Source: Candidatus Tumulicola sp. (GTDB lineage Bacteria; Vulcanimicrobiota; Vulcanimicrobiia; Vulcanimicrobiales; Vulcanimicrobiaceae). Taken from it: a stretch of 64,000 bases of DNA. Below, piece after piece: positions 53,962 through 62,821 of the stretch (positions within the stretch are counted from its first letter, which is position 1; each line of letters starts with the position of its first letter). The stretch covers positions 434,001-498,000 of the forward strand of contig DASXDT010000006.1 of the NCBI GenBank assembly GCA_036490475.1. Direction: 5' to 3'. The notes below the pieces were generated by a model. That model worked only from the letters and a program-made list of their open reading frames with translations, was not told the DNA's origin and searched no databases. A program made the position numbers and the translations under genes.

Positions 53962-55491
53962 GTGCTACGCTCTTGGAAGAGTCTTATTGCCGTTAGCGCG
54001 CTATTTGCAACCGGCCTCGCCGGCTGTTCGGGCGGCGGCGGTGCGGTCCCAACCGTGGCCGGAGTACCGGCCGGCAGACACGGCAACTTGTACATGCGCC
54101 CGGGACTGGCGCGAATACAATCGCAGCCACCTGACTACATGCAGATGGCGTTCGTCATGACCGACGGTTCGGTCCTCACGCAATCGTATTCGAATAACGC
54201 CGTTTGGTATAAATACACGCCCGACCAAAACGGCGACTACTCGGACGGCACGTGGACGCAAGTCGGTTCGCTGCAAAGCGGATACGGCCCGGATGCGTTT
54301 TCGTCGGACGTCCTGCCCGACGGCCGCTTCGCGATCATCGGCGGCGAGTACAACACGCCGGGTAACTACGATCTGCAGTTAGTGAACCTCGGCGCCATCT
54401 ACGATCCGACTTCTGCAACGTGGACGCCGCTCGGCCATCCCAAAGGCTGGAAGTACATCGGCGATTCGGCTTCAACGGTGTCGGCCGACGGACGCATGCT
54501 GGTCGGCCAGAAGCTGACGCAAAATGTCGCCGCGCTCGATGAAAAGACGCTGAAGTGGACGAGCCTTCCGCATACCGGTAAATCCGATTTCAATTCCGAG
54601 GAAGGCTGGACGCTGCTTCCCAACGGCAACATCTTGACCGCCGACGTGAAGAACTCGCCGAACACCGAGTTGTATAACGTTTCCACCGGAACGTGGAAGA
54701 GCGCCGGTAAAACCCCGGTCAACCTAGCCTCACCCACCGACATTTACGGCTGCCTTCAGTACGGACCCAAGCCGAAGGACTGTTACTATCCGCCGGGTGA
54801 GATCGGGCCGGCAATACTGCGCCCCGACGGTACCGTGTTTGCAACCGGTTCCAACTCCGGCGCTAGCGGGTACGGCGCGGGCCATACCGCGATCTATAAC
54901 GTAAAGTCCGGACAGTGGACCGCCGGCCCGGATATTCCGAATGGCGACAACGCCGGCGACTCATTCGCGGCGCTGCTTCCCAGCGGCGACGTCCTGGTCT
55001 TCGGTTTGTTCGGCGGGTTATACGAATTCGACGGCACCAAGTTCACCGACGAAGGCTCGTACGGCGGAGCCCCAGTGCTTCTGCCGACCGGCCAAGTGCT
55101 GATCGTCGGCAATAACACCGTATTGTACACCGGCCAAGGCAAACCGAAAGCCGCATGGGCACCCAAGGTGACGAAGTTCACGGCAACGATGTCGCGCGGA
55201 CAAACCTATGCCGTATCGGGTAGGCGGTTCAACGGAATGAGCCAAGCGATGTCGTTTGGCGACGAATTTCAAAATGCCACGAACTATCCGCTCGTTCGCA
55301 TCACCATGACGAGCAGCGGTCACGTGTTTTACGCGCGCACGCACGACCATTCGTCGATGGGCGTGCAGACGGGCAAGCTGATCGTTTCCACACAGGTCGA
55401 TATTCCGTCGAACATGGAAGCCGGGTCCGGCTCGCTGGTCGTCGTCGCGAACGGCATTCCGTCGAAGCCCGTTGCGGTCACCATCAAGTAA
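53962..55491 (+). CDS. Galactose-oxidase-like Kelch-repeat lipoprotein
   Basis: The 509-residue protein has a lipoprotein signal with lipobox LAGC (about residue 24). A six- or seven-bladed beta-propeller follows, with phrases like DVLPDGRFAIIGGEYNTPG, LLPNGNILTADVKNSPNTE and LRPDGTVFATGSNSGASGYG. The C-terminal beta domain, RITMTSSGHVFYARTHDHSS and VVVANGIPSKPVAV, resembles the DUF1929 end of galactose oxidases. The copper residues of a true galactose oxidase (Cys-Tyr cofactor) are not obvious, so activity is open. GTG at 53962 has GGAGG seven bases upstream. It follows the multicopper oxidase. Confidence 0.82.
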   Translation: MLRSWKSLIAVSALFATGLAGCSGGGGAVPTVAGVPAGRHGNLYMRPGLARIQSQPPDYMQMAFVMTDGSVLTQSYSNNAVWYKYTPDQNGDYSDGTWTQVGSLQSGYGPDAFSSDVLPDGRFAIIGGEYNTPGNYDLQLVNLGAIYDPTSATWTPLGHPKGWKYIGDSASTVSADGRMLVGQKLTQNVAALDEKTLKWTSLPHTGKSDFNSEEGWTLLPNGNILTADVKNSPNTELYNVSTGTWKSAGKTPVNLASPTDIYGCLQYGPKPKDCYYPPGEIGPAILRPDGTVFATGSNSGASGYGAGHTAIYNVKSGQWTAGPDIPNGDNAGDSFAALLPSGDVLVFGLFGGLYEFDGTKFTDEGSYGGAPVLLPTGQVLIVGNNTVLYTGQGKPKAAWAPKVTKFTATMSRGQTYAVSGRRFNGMSQAMSFGDEFQNATNYPLVRITMTSSGHVFYARTHDHSSMGVQTGKLIVSTQVDIPSNMEAGSGSLVVVANGIPSKPVAVTIK

Positions 55492-55507
55492 GGAGCCCCA
55501 GTTCTCA

Positions 55508-56419
55508 ATGTCCACCATTGCACGAGTCGCCGGCGCGTTGAGCTGCGCCGCCGCAATCTGCACGAGCGGTTGTGGAGCCGGAAACGGTTCCACAACGTCC
55601 GCCGTACCGGCCGCCGGCGCGGTCTCGATGGCGGTAGCCGCATCACCACACTACATGCTTCCGCTCGGTGCCCCCGCACCGGCCGTTCATCCAGATACGT
55701 TCTTGACATACAATGCCGGGACGGTTTTGGTAGCGCCTAAGATGTACTTGATCTTCTGGGGATATAAGAAGGCCGGCGATCCCGATAGAGTCGCAACGCT
55801 GTTAACCACGTATGCGAAGAGCATCGGCGGTAGTGCTTTAAACGGCGTCGTAACGCAATACTATGAGGAGTCGGGGAAAAAACAAATCCTCATTACGAAT
55901 CCGAAAAACCAGTTTGGCGGAGTATGGAACGACAACTCCGCGATTCCCAAGAGTCCGAACGACGGTGACGTCTCGGCGGAAGCCTTGCGAGCCGTCGCGC
56001 ACTTCGGCTACGATCCAAATGGATCGTATTTCGTCGCCACCGCGCACGGACACGCCACGTCGGGTTTCGGAAAATCGTTTTGCGCCTATCATAGCTCGAC
56101 GATCTCCGGCAAGAACGTCGTCTCGTACACGAACTTTCCGTACATCCCCGACGGTGGCAAGCCGTGCTTCGTGGACGCTATTACGCCTCCGTCCGACGAA
56201 GGCGGCAAAGTTGAAGGCGTTACGGTCGTGGCCGGACACGAACTTGCCGAAACCGTCACCGATCCCGATCCGTTTAGCGGCTGGAACAGCGTGCAAGGCG
56301 AAATCGCCGACATGTGCCAGTCGGTGACGCAACTGAAGAACGACCCGTTCGGTAAGAACTCGTGGACGTCGCAGCCGCTGTTTAGCGATAAAACGCAAAC
56401 CTGCGTCCATAGTCTGTGA
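55508..56419 (+). CDS. Secreted HELAE-motif (EXORDIUM-like) lipoprotein
   Basis: The 303-residue lipoprotein starts [20 protein letters not shown] with cysteine in the TSGC lipobox. It has [34 protein letters not shown], and the block [20 protein letters not shown], reminiscent of the plant EXORDIUM/phi_1-type domain that bacteria also encode. HELAE could hold a metal-dependent active site. It shares that motif with the lipoprotein at 50839. Its TGA stop overlaps the GTG of the iron-sulfur gene in a GTGA junction, so the molybdenum-enzyme operon is translated directly after it. Confidence 0.82.
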   Translation: MSTIARVAGALSCAAAICTSGCGAGNGSTTSAVPAAGAVSMAVAASPHYMLPLGAPAPAVHPDTFLTYNAGTVLVAPKMYLIFWGYKKAGDPDRVATLLTTYAKSIGGSALNGVVTQYYEESGKKQILITNPKNQFGGVWNDNSAIPKSPNDGDVSAEALRAVAHFGYDPNGSYFVATAHGHATSGFGKSFCAYHSSTISGKNVVSYTNFPYIPDGGKPCFVDAITPPSDEGGKVEGVTVVAGHELAETVTDPDPFSGWNSVQGEIADMCQSVTQLKNDPFGKNSWTSQPLFSDKTQTCVHSL

Positions 56420-56913
56420 CTGTTTCGTCTTCTACCTCCACGCCGCCGGTGACGGTTTCCATAACCGTTAACGACGCCGTGTACCGGAAGACGATCGACG
56501 TGCGCACCAGCTTGCTCGATTTTCTGCGCGAAACGCTCGGGCTCACCGGCACAAAAAAAGGCTGCGATCACGGACAATGCGGTGCGTGTACGGTGCACGT
56601 CAACGGGCGCCGCATCAACTCGTGCTTGCAACTCGCCGCGATGCACGACGGCGACCACGTCATCACCGTCGAAGGACTCGCGCGAGACGGCGTGTTGCAC
56701 CCCGTGCAAGCGGCATTTTTGCAGCGTGACGGATTCCAATGCGGCTACTGTACGCCCGGGCAGATCATGTCGGCGGTCGCGCTGCTCTCGGAACCGTGCG
56801 GCTCCGGCGATGCCGACGTCGCCGAGGCGATGAGCGGAAACATCTGTCGCTGCGGTGCCTATGAAAATATCGTCGCCGCCATCCAAGATGCGCGCCGTAC
56901 GCTCGGCGCCTAA
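56416..56913 (+). CDS. Molybdenum hydroxylase, 2Fe-2S subunit
   Basis: The 165-residue protein has two clusters: a plant-type 2Fe-2S site with Cys50, Cys55, Cys58 and Cys70 ([18 protein letters not shown]), and a second with Cys109, Cys112, Cys144 and Cys146 ([10 protein letters not shown] and [11 protein letters not shown]). It passes electrons from the molybdenum subunit to FAD. It resembles PaoA or CoxS, but no Tat signal is seen, unlike periplasmic PaoA, so the complex may be cytoplasmic. GTG at 56416 overlaps the previous stop. Confidence 0.93.
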   Translation: MTVSSSTSTPPVTVSITVNDAVYRKTIDVRTSLLDFLRETLGLTGTKKGCDHGQCGACTVHVNGRRINSCLQLAAMHDGDHVITVEGLARDGVLHPVQAAFLQRDGFQCGYCTPGQIMSAVALLSEPCGSGDADVAEAMSGNICRCGAYENIVAAIQDARRTLGA

Positions 56914-56916
56914 AAC

Positions 56917-57906
56917 GTGAAGCTGTTCGAGCTACGCCGTCCGGCAGATCCTCTCGAAGCGATACGAGACGGGCTGTCGCCGGGCGCGCGCTTCATCGCC
57001 GGCGGAACCACAATGGTCGATTTAATGCGTCTCGACGTCGAGCGTCCCGACGTGCTGGTCGATCTCAACCACCTCGGCTTGACAGACATCGAACGCACGG
57101 CCGACGGCGGCGTGCGATTGGGCGCGATGACACGCAACGCCGACGTCGCACATCATCCGTGGATCGTTGCCGAATACCCGGTGTTGTCGCAAGCGTTGCT
57201 GTCCGGCGCATCCGCGCAGTTGCGCAATGCGGCGACCACCGGCGGCAACGTGCTGCAACGCACTCGCTGCATTTACTTTCGCGACGTTCACGCTGCATGT
57301 AACAAGCGCGTTCCCGGTAGCGGATGTCCGGCGCTCGACGGATACCACCGCAATCTTGCGGTGCTCGGTACCAGCGCGAACTGCATCGCGACCAATCCAT
57401 CGGATATGAACGTGGCGCTGATTTCGCTCGATGCGATCGTCTCGTTGCGTTCGAGCGAAGGCCAGCGCGATGTTGCGTTCGCCGAGTTCCATCGCGAGCC
57501 GGGCGACACGCCCGAATGCGAAACGGTGTTGCGTCCCGGCGAGCTCCTTGCTGCGATCTCGCTCCCACCGGCACGTCCGCACGCGCGTTCGTACTATCTC
57601 AAGCTGCGCGATCGCGCGTCCTACGAGTTCGCGCTGGCCTCGACCGCAGTAACCATGTCGTTCGACGACCGCACGATGCGCGACGTCCGGCTGGCGCTCG
57701 GAGGCGTCGCTACCCGGCCGTGGCCGGCGACACAGGCCGCTCAACTGTTGGAGGGCCGTTCGCCCGAACCGAAACTCTTCCGCGACGCCGCCGAACTTGC
57801 AATGCTCGGCGCCGTCGGACGGCCGCAAAATCGCTTTAAGATCGAGTTGGCAAAGCGCTGCATCGTATCGGCACTCGCGCACGTTACTGCGGCGGAATTC
57901 GTATGA
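56917..57906 (+). CDS. Molybdenum hydroxylase, FAD subunit with 4Fe-4S site (PaoB-like)
   Basis: The 329-residue FAD-binding protein has the PP-loop like FIAGGTTMVDLMRLD and ATTGGNVLQRTRC. Four cysteines (118, 128, 137, 156) in CIYFRDVHAACNKRVPGSGC and SANCIATNPSDM match the extra 4Fe-4S loop of PaoB/YagS, which distinguishes this from simple CoxM subunits. It connects the 2Fe-2S protein to an electron acceptor. It lies three bases after its upstream partner and overlaps the next gene by four. Confidence 0.92.
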   Translation: MKLFELRRPADPLEAIRDGLSPGARFIAGGTTMVDLMRLDVERPDVLVDLNHLGLTDIERTADGGVRLGAMTRNADVAHHPWIVAEYPVLSQALLSGASAQLRNAATTGGNVLQRTRCIYFRDVHAACNKRVPGSGCPALDGYHRNLAVLGTSANCIATNPSDMNVALISLDAIVSLRSSEGQRDVAFAEFHREPGDTPECETVLRPGELLAAISLPPARPHARSYYLKLRDRASYEFALASTAVTMSFDDRTMRDVRLALGGVATRPWPATQAAQLLEGRSPEPKLFRDAAELAMLGAVGRPQNRFKIELAKRCIVSALAHVTAAEFV

Positions 57907-59981
57907 GCACGATCGGCCAGCCGGTCGACCGTGTCGACGGATCGTTGAAAGTAACCGGTGCGGCGACGTACGCTGCCGATTACCGGCTAGCGAATATGCT
58001 GTACGGCGTTCCGGTCGGCAGCACCATCGCGGCTGGAGAGCTGCTGTCGCTCGACCTGAGCGCAGCGCGCGCGACGCCCGGCGTTGTCGAGATCTTTCAT
58101 CACGACAATTTCGAGAAGCTCCGCGAAGCGCCGTCCGGCGATATGCCCGATGGACCCGATCCATTGGTCGACGAGCGACGCCCTCCGCTGTCCGACACCA
58201 CGATTCGGTATTACGGTCAATACATCGCGCTGGTCGTGGCCGAAACGTTCGAGGCGGCGTCCGAAGGTGCCATGCTGGTACGCGCAACCTATCGCACGAC
58301 CGACCCGGCGACGCCGCTGGGTGGCGAGCCGACGGGTCCGGCGCGCGAGGAGAACGCGCGAGGCGACGTCGACAAAGCGTTCGCGGCCGCGCCGATCCGT
58401 ATCGACGCGGTGTACGAGACGCCGGTCGAAACGCACAATCCGATCGAGCTGCACGCAACGGTAGCAGCCTGGGCCGACGGGCGCGTGACGCTGTACGAGA
58501 CGACGCAGGCCGTGGTCAATCATCGCCGGGTGCTCTCGATTATGCTCGGCGTACCCGCGTCGCACGTGCGTGTCATCAGTCATTTTCTGGGTTCGGGATT
58601 CGGCGGCAAACTATGGCCGTGGCCTCAGTCGCCCTTGGCCGCCGCGGCTGCCCGAACGTTGCAACGGCCGGTGAAGGTCGTGGTGACGCGACCGATGATG
58701 TTTCAAAACGTCGGGCACCGGCCCTATACGCACCAACACGTCCGCATCGCCGCCGAATGCGATGGAACGATCGTCGCGCTCGATCACGACTCGTACAACA
58801 CGACGTCGATTCTCGACGATTACGAAGAGTCGTGCGGTGAAGGTACGCCGTCGTTCTACGGAGCGCCGAACTTGCGCGTACGCAGCGCCCTGCGACGCCG
58901 CCACACGGGAACGCCGACGGCCATGCGCGGACCCGGCGCCGTCCCCGGCTTGTTCGCGACCGAATCCGCAACCAACGAGTTGGCGGACGCACTGCAGATC
59001 GACCCGGTGCAACTGCGAATTCAAAACGAACCAGAACGCGATTTGAGTCTGAAGGTTCCGTTTTCATCGCGTCATTACGTCGAATGCTTGACGTTGGGTG
59101 CGCAGCGCTTCGGGTGGCAGAATCGCTCCGCAGAGGTCGGATCGATGCGCGCGGGCGACGATACGGTTCTCGGTTGGGGCGTGGCCGGCGCGTCGTGGAT
59201 CGCCGAACGCTTCGCAGCCGACGTTAGCATCGAACTGCGCGACGACGATAGCGCCGAGATTCGCTGCGGCACGCAAGACATCGGAACCGGAACGTATACC
59301 ATGTTTGCGCAGATCGCGGCCCACGAGCTGGCAATACCGCTCGAGCGCGTGCATGTAACGCTGGGCGACACGGATTTGCCGCCGGGACCGATTTCAGGCG
59401 GATCCATGGTGACGGCCTCGATCATTCCGGCAATCGTGCGCGCGGCACGTTCCGCCCGCGAGCAACTGGCGCGTAACGGCGGTTCCAAGGCGACCGGCCA
59501 CGGTTCGTCGCCGGCAACGTTCGGCGAAGAGCAGCCGACGGTGTCCCGCCACTCGTACGGGGCGCATTTCGTCGAGATCGGATGGCAACCGCAGTTGGGA
59601 CGGTTACGCGTGCGGCGCATCGTTACCGTCATGGACGCCGGCCGCATCATCAATCCCAAAACAGCGCGCAATCAAATCGCCGGCGCGATGGTGATGGGCG
59701 TGGGTATGGCGCTGCTCGAAGAAACGATCTACGATCCGCGAACGCTCGAACCGCTCAACCGGAATCTGGCCGACTATATGGTCGCGACGAATGCGGACGT
59801 GCCGTCGATGGATATAACGTTCTTGGATTATCCCGACATGCACGTGAACGAACTAGGCGCCCGCGGTGTTGGTGAAATCGGTTTAGCGGGTGTGGCGGCG
59901 GCAATCGCTGCCGCCGCCCATCATGCTACCGGCGTGCGCGTGCGCGCTTTACCGATAACGATCGAGAAGCTGCTTCTCTAA
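57903..59981 (+). CDS. Molybdenum hydroxylase, molybdopterin-binding subunit (PaoC-like)
   Basis: The 692-residue subunit of the xanthine dehydrogenase family starts MSTIGQPVDRVDGSLKVTGA. The molybdopterin domains show FLGSGFGGKLWPWPQ, MRGPGAVPGLFATES, GTQDIGTGTYTMFAQIAAHE and the catalytic glutamate block GVGEIGLAGVAAAIAAA. Together with the two upstream genes it forms a three-subunit aldehyde or heterocycle oxidoreductase. The maturation factor XdhC/PaoD is not adjacent. ATGA overlap with the FAD gene shows co-translation. Confidence 0.93.
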   Translation: MSTIGQPVDRVDGSLKVTGAATYAADYRLANMLYGVPVGSTIAAGELLSLDLSAARATPGVVEIFHHDNFEKLREAPSGDMPDGPDPLVDERRPPLSDTTIRYYGQYIALVVAETFEAASEGAMLVRATYRTTDPATPLGGEPTGPAREENARGDVDKAFAAAPIRIDAVYETPVETHNPIELHATVAAWADGRVTLYETTQAVVNHRRVLSIMLGVPASHVRVISHFLGSGFGGKLWPWPQSPLAAAAARTLQRPVKVVVTRPMMFQNVGHRPYTHQHVRIAAECDGTIVALDHDSYNTTSILDDYEESCGEGTPSFYGAPNLRVRSALRRRHTGTPTAMRGPGAVPGLFATESATNELADALQIDPVQLRIQNEPERDLSLKVPFSSRHYVECLTLGAQRFGWQNRSAEVGSMRAGDDTVLGWGVAGASWIAERFAADVSIELRDDDSAEIRCGTQDIGTGTYTMFAQIAAHELAIPLERVHVTLGDTDLPPGPISGGSMVTASIIPAIVRAARSAREQLARNGGSKATGHGSSPATFGEEQPTVSRHSYGAHFVEIGWQPQLGRLRVRRIVTVMDAGRIINPKTARNQIAGAMVMGVGMALLEETIYDPRTLEPLNRNLADYMVATNADVPSMDITFLDYPDMHVNELGARGVGEIGLAGVAAAIAAAAHHATGVRVRALPITIEKLLL

Positions 59982-59985
59982 GCCG

Positions 59986-60627
59986 CTACCAGCCCGAGCC
60001 CGTCGTGGGTTGGCCGGTCGGACTGCCGGTCGGGCTGCCCTTCGGCATGGGGGTCGCCTGAATGCCGGGTTTTGCGGACTTCGAAACGACGAACACGTCC
60101 TGCATGCCGTCCTTGTAGTGGAAAAAGCAACCGACGAGATACGTGCCGGGCTTCGACAGCGTCACCGTTACCGAGCCGCCCGGTTTGATGATGCCGCTGG
60201 CGTAACCGACGCCCAGGACGCCTTTACCGGCAGGTTTTTGCGACAGTTTCGGGCTGTCCGGAAACTTCGCGGGACGGCCTTTGATCTCTGCGACCACGTC
60301 GAGCGTGTGGGCCGTATTTTTTGATAAGTTTTTTATCGTGAGTTTCGTGCCGGGCGGGAATCCTAACGCCTGCGAATACGTCTGCTGGGTGTATCCTCCG
60401 AGCGTCGCTCCCCAATACGACGAGTGCATGCTGCCGATGCCTTCGCCCGGCAGTTCTTCCCCGACCGTGTTCTTGGGCATCGTCACATCGATCTTCATAT
60501 CGCTTCCGAGCTGCGTCGTCATAACGTTGCTTTGCGGTACGAAACTTCCAGTGCTTTGGTGCGTGCTACACGCGGCGACGATCGTCCCTACCGCAAACAG
60601 TGCGGCCATGGCGCGTCCCTTCATCAT
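59986..60627 (-). CDS. Cupredoxin-like lipoprotein
   Basis: The 213-residue lipoprotein has Cys20 in IVAACSTHQS. A plastocyanin-like domain carries a type 1 copper set: His107 (NTAHTLDV), Cys167, His170 and Met175 in YLVGCFFHYKDGMQD. GGAGG lies five bases upstream of the first ATG. The glycine-, serine- and threonine-rich tail (PTGSPTGQPTTGSGW) is probably flexible. It would shuttle electrons, possibly to or from the multicopper oxidase or Kelch oxidase, which is inference. It is convergent to the molybdenum-enzyme operon, four bases away. Confidence 0.88.
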   Translation of the reverse strand: MMKGRAMAALFAVGTIVAACSTHQSTGSFVPQSNVMTTQLGSDMKIDVTMPKNTVGEELPGEGIGSMHSSYWGATLGGYTQQTYSQALGFPPGTKLTIKNLSKNTAHTLDVVAEIKGRPAKFPDSPKLSQKPAGKGVLGVGYASGIIKPGGSVTVTLSKPGTYLVGCFFHYKDGMQDVFVVSKSAKPGIQATPMPKGSPTGSPTGQPTTGSGW

Positions 60628-60695
60628 GCAATCCTCCGATTTGTCGTGAGCCGAGTCTCGCCATGATGCACCGTAGGCATGAAGGAAGCTTGAAG

Positions 60696-60827
60696 TCAGC
60701 CGGGAGCGGGGTCTCCCGTCTGTTTGGGGGTGCCGTCGGGGTTCGTCAAGACCGGGTCGCCGGCCGAACCTTCAATTTTGTCGTCGTCGGGAACATCGTC
60801 CCCGGGTCTACTGGGAGCGTCGTGCAT
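60696..60827 (-). CDS. Small disordered acidic protein (43 aa)
   Basis: Minus-strand ATG at 60827 has AGAGG upstream and gives 43 residues beginning MHDAPSRPGDDVPDDDKIEG and ending TGDPAPG. Composition is rich in Asp, Pro and Gly, so it should be unstructured. Its composition, though not sequence, is like that of the 52-residue protein at 22680. It stands 69 bases upstream of the cupredoxin gene. No family recognised. Confidence 0.45.
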   Translation of the reverse strand: MHDAPSRPGDDVPDDDKIEGSAGDPVLTNPDGTPKQTGDPAPG

Positions 60828-60925
60828 ATTGAAACCTCTGCGGAAGCCGCGCAAGCCGGTTTCCCGGTCGAAAGGGCCGCTCCCCGGCGAGGAACCGCGT
60901 ACGTCGGGCTTCGAAGGTCGAAGGA

Positions 60926-61825
60926 ATGCCCGAGCTGCCCGACGTCGCCGCCTACCTGCAAGCCCTGGAAACGCGCATTGCGGGCCAGCCGCTCGAGGGC
61001 GTGCGAGTGGCGGGCGTCTCCACCTTGCGCACGGCCGACCCGCCGTTGCACCAGCTCTTCGGCCGGACGGTCCGCTCTCTGCGCCGGATCGGAAAACGCA
61101 TCGCCATCGGACTCGACGGCGATCTCTGGATCGTCGTGCACCTGATGATTGCCGGCCGGTTACACTGGCGCTCCGCCGGCACGAAGCTCGCCGGCCGGCG
61201 AGACCTGGCGGCGTTCGATTTTCCGAACGGAACCCTGACGCTCACCGAGGCCGGCACCAAACGGCGCGCGTCGCTGCATGTGATCCGCGGCACGGTAGCG
61301 CTCGAGGCGATGGATCCCGGCGGTATCGACGTTCTCGCGGCTCGCCTCGAGGCGTTTCGCGCCGCTCTCTCGCGTGAAAATCGGACGCTCAAGCGCGCGC
61401 TGACGGATCCGCGCATCGCCGACGGGATCGGTAATGCATACTCGGACGAAATTCTGCACGCCGCGCACCTCTCACCGATCGCGCTCACCTCGAAGCTCGA
61501 CGACGCGGAGTGGGAGCGCTTATACGAAGCGACGCAATCGACATTGCGTTTGTGGATCGATCGTCTGGGCGCCGAAGCCGCCGGCGGATTCCCCGAGCGC
61601 GTGACCGCGTTTCGCTCCGACATGGCAGTCCACGGACGGTACGGCCTGCCGTGTCCGGTCTGCGGAGAACCGATCCAGCGCATCCGCTATGCCGACAACG
61701 AAACGAATTATTGCCCCGCGTGTCAGACCGGCGGAAAGCTGCTTGCCGACCGAAGTCTATCGCGTTTGCTCAAGAGCGATTGGCCTCGCACCCTCGAGGA
61801 TCTCGAAGAACTCAAACGCCGGTGA
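60926..61825 (+). CDS. Formamidopyrimidine-DNA glycosylase family protein (MutM/Nei-like)
   Basis: The 299-residue enzyme excises oxidised purines or related lesions and cuts the strand. After the initiator Met, the N-terminus is PELPDV, keeping the catalytic proline and the key glutamate, with Asp where Glu is usual. The helix-two-turn-helix segment [20 protein letters not shown] and a C-terminal zinc finger ([20 protein letters not shown] followed by CPACQTGG) complete the family. [11 protein letters not shown] replaces the common HLGMSG. MutM versus Nei specificity is unresolved. No clear ribosome-binding site precedes the ATG. Confidence 0.9.
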   Translation: MPELPDVAAYLQALETRIAGQPLEGVRVAGVSTLRTADPPLHQLFGRTVRSLRRIGKRIAIGLDGDLWIVVHLMIAGRLHWRSAGTKLAGRRDLAAFDFPNGTLTLTEAGTKRRASLHVIRGTVALEAMDPGGIDVLAARLEAFRAALSRENRTLKRALTDPRIADGIGNAYSDEILHAAHLSPIALTSKLDDAEWERLYEATQSTLRLWIDRLGAEAAGGFPERVTAFRSDMAVHGRYGLPCPVCGEPIQRIRYADNETNYCPACQTGGKLLADRSLSRLLKSDWPRTLEDLEELKRR

Positions 61826-61879
61826 TTTCTCCGCGCCCCTTGTAGGGCCGATGTCAATGTGGTATCGTAGCGCACACAT

Positions 61880-61960
61880 ATGATGCTTGTAGCAATCGGC
61901 ACCGCGTACTATTATTACGGTCGTTTCGAAATGAATCGGCCCGGTGTGCCATTGCCGTAA
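61880..61960 (+). CDS. Possible 26-residue Tyr-rich peptide (leader or substrate peptide)
   Basis: The short frame starts ATGATG and encodes MMLVAIGTAYYYYGRFEMNR plus six residues, PGVPLP, to a TAA at 61960. Four consecutive tyrosine codons (TAC TAT TAT TAC) are striking. A promoter-like TTGTAG-17-TATCGT upstream would start transcription almost at the ATG, so translation might be leaderless; no ribosome-binding site is seen. An intrinsic terminator follows after 21 bases and then the diiron-oxidase gene. It could be an attenuator leader peptide, a modified peptide, or a chance frame. Confidence 0.3.
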   Translation: MMLVAIGTAYYYYGRFEMNRPGVPLP

Positions 61961-61981
61961 GCGAACATCGTCGCAAACGTC

Positions 61982-62015
61982 AAAGCCGCCTCGCCGATGC
62001 GAGGCGGCTTTTTTT
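61982..62015 (+). terminator. Strong intrinsic terminator before the diiron oxidase gene
   Basis: AAAGCCGCCTCG (61982-61993) and its exact complement (62000-62011) form a 12-bp stem with a six-base loop, followed by a run of seven T (62009-62015). It lies only 17 bases before the start codon of the downstream gene, so it ends an upstream transcript or controls read-through into that gene. Confidence 0.9.
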
Positions 62016-62032
62016 ATGCAAAGGAGATCGTC

Positions 62033-62821
62033 ATGACCGCCGTTACGGCATTCGAACCGTTCGCGCTCGACCGGTTTAAGCGTCGCGTCGCTGCGACCAT
62101 CGAAGACCATCCCATCGTGCGAGAGAATCGCTATACTCGATGGTTCGCTACCGGCAACGCGTCGGACGACGAACTGCGGGCGTTCAGCGTTCAGTTCTCG
62201 GTCTTCAGCCATCTCTTTCTCGAAGCACAACTGCGCAAATGCATCAACGCGTCGGATCGATCGGGATATCGCGCGGCCAAAGAAATTCTGCTGAACGAAC
62301 TCGGCGTCGCATTCACGCCCGATGGATCGGTCGAAGGCGGAACGTTCCGATTTACCGCCGGTCACTTCGAATGGCTCGCACAGTTCGCGCAAACGTTCGG
62401 TCTCGATTGGAACGATCTCGGTAAGCGCCGATTGGGTTCGCCGTCCACGCTGGCGTTCTGTGATGCGTTGCTCACGTGGTATGGCTCGGAAGACGAGTCG
62501 ACCGCGACCGGGGCGTCATATGCGATCGAACACTGGGCTGCGGCGGGCTTCTGGAAAGAACTCATCGCCGGGCTGCGGGTCATCAAACAAAAGCGCATAC
62601 CCGACCTGCCGCTCGGCTTCTGGACGTGGCACGACGCGCTCGAAGAGCGTCACGCCGAACACACCGACGACGAGTTGCGCGAAGCCCATTCCAAAACGGG
62701 CTTTTCGCCCGAACGCTTTCTGGTCGCCGGTACCGCAATGCTCGATGCTGTGGAAGCGTTTTGGAACGGACTCGCAACCGCGCAACCTGGGTTGGCCATG
62801 CCGGGTCTGCGCGAACGATGA
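62033..62821 (+). CDS. Haem-oxygenase-like diiron oxidase (PqqC/CADD-like superfamily)
   Basis: The 262-residue all-helical protein starts MTAVTAFEPFALDRFKRRVA. Ligand-like residues occur in the pattern of haem-oxygenase-like diiron oxidases: His111 in RFTAGHFEWL, Glu166 in YAIEHWAAAG, and a third helix with His200, Glu204 and His207 spaced HxxxExxH (TWHDALEERH). CADD, PqqC and similar enzymes share this. ATG 62033 has AAGGAG upstream. It is coupled by an ATGA overlap to an aldo/keto reductase. Product unknown. Confidence 0.85.
   Translation: MTAVTAFEPFALDRFKRRVAATIEDHPIVRENRYTRWFATGNASDDELRAFSVQFSVFSHLFLEAQLRKCINASDRSGYRAAKEILLNELGVAFTPDGSVEGGTFRFTAGHFEWLAQFAQTFGLDWNDLGKRRLGSPSTLAFCDALLTWYGSEDESTATGASYAIEHWAAAGFWKELIAGLRVIKQKRIPDLPLGFWTWHDALEERHAEHTDDELREAHSKTGFSPERFLVAGTAMLDAVEAFWNGLATAQPGLAMPGLRER

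Noticed and set aside
61880-61960. PqqA-type precursor peptide
   Set aside because: The conserved Glu-x-x-x-Tyr of PqqA is absent, and no pqqB, pqqD or pqqE genes are nearby.
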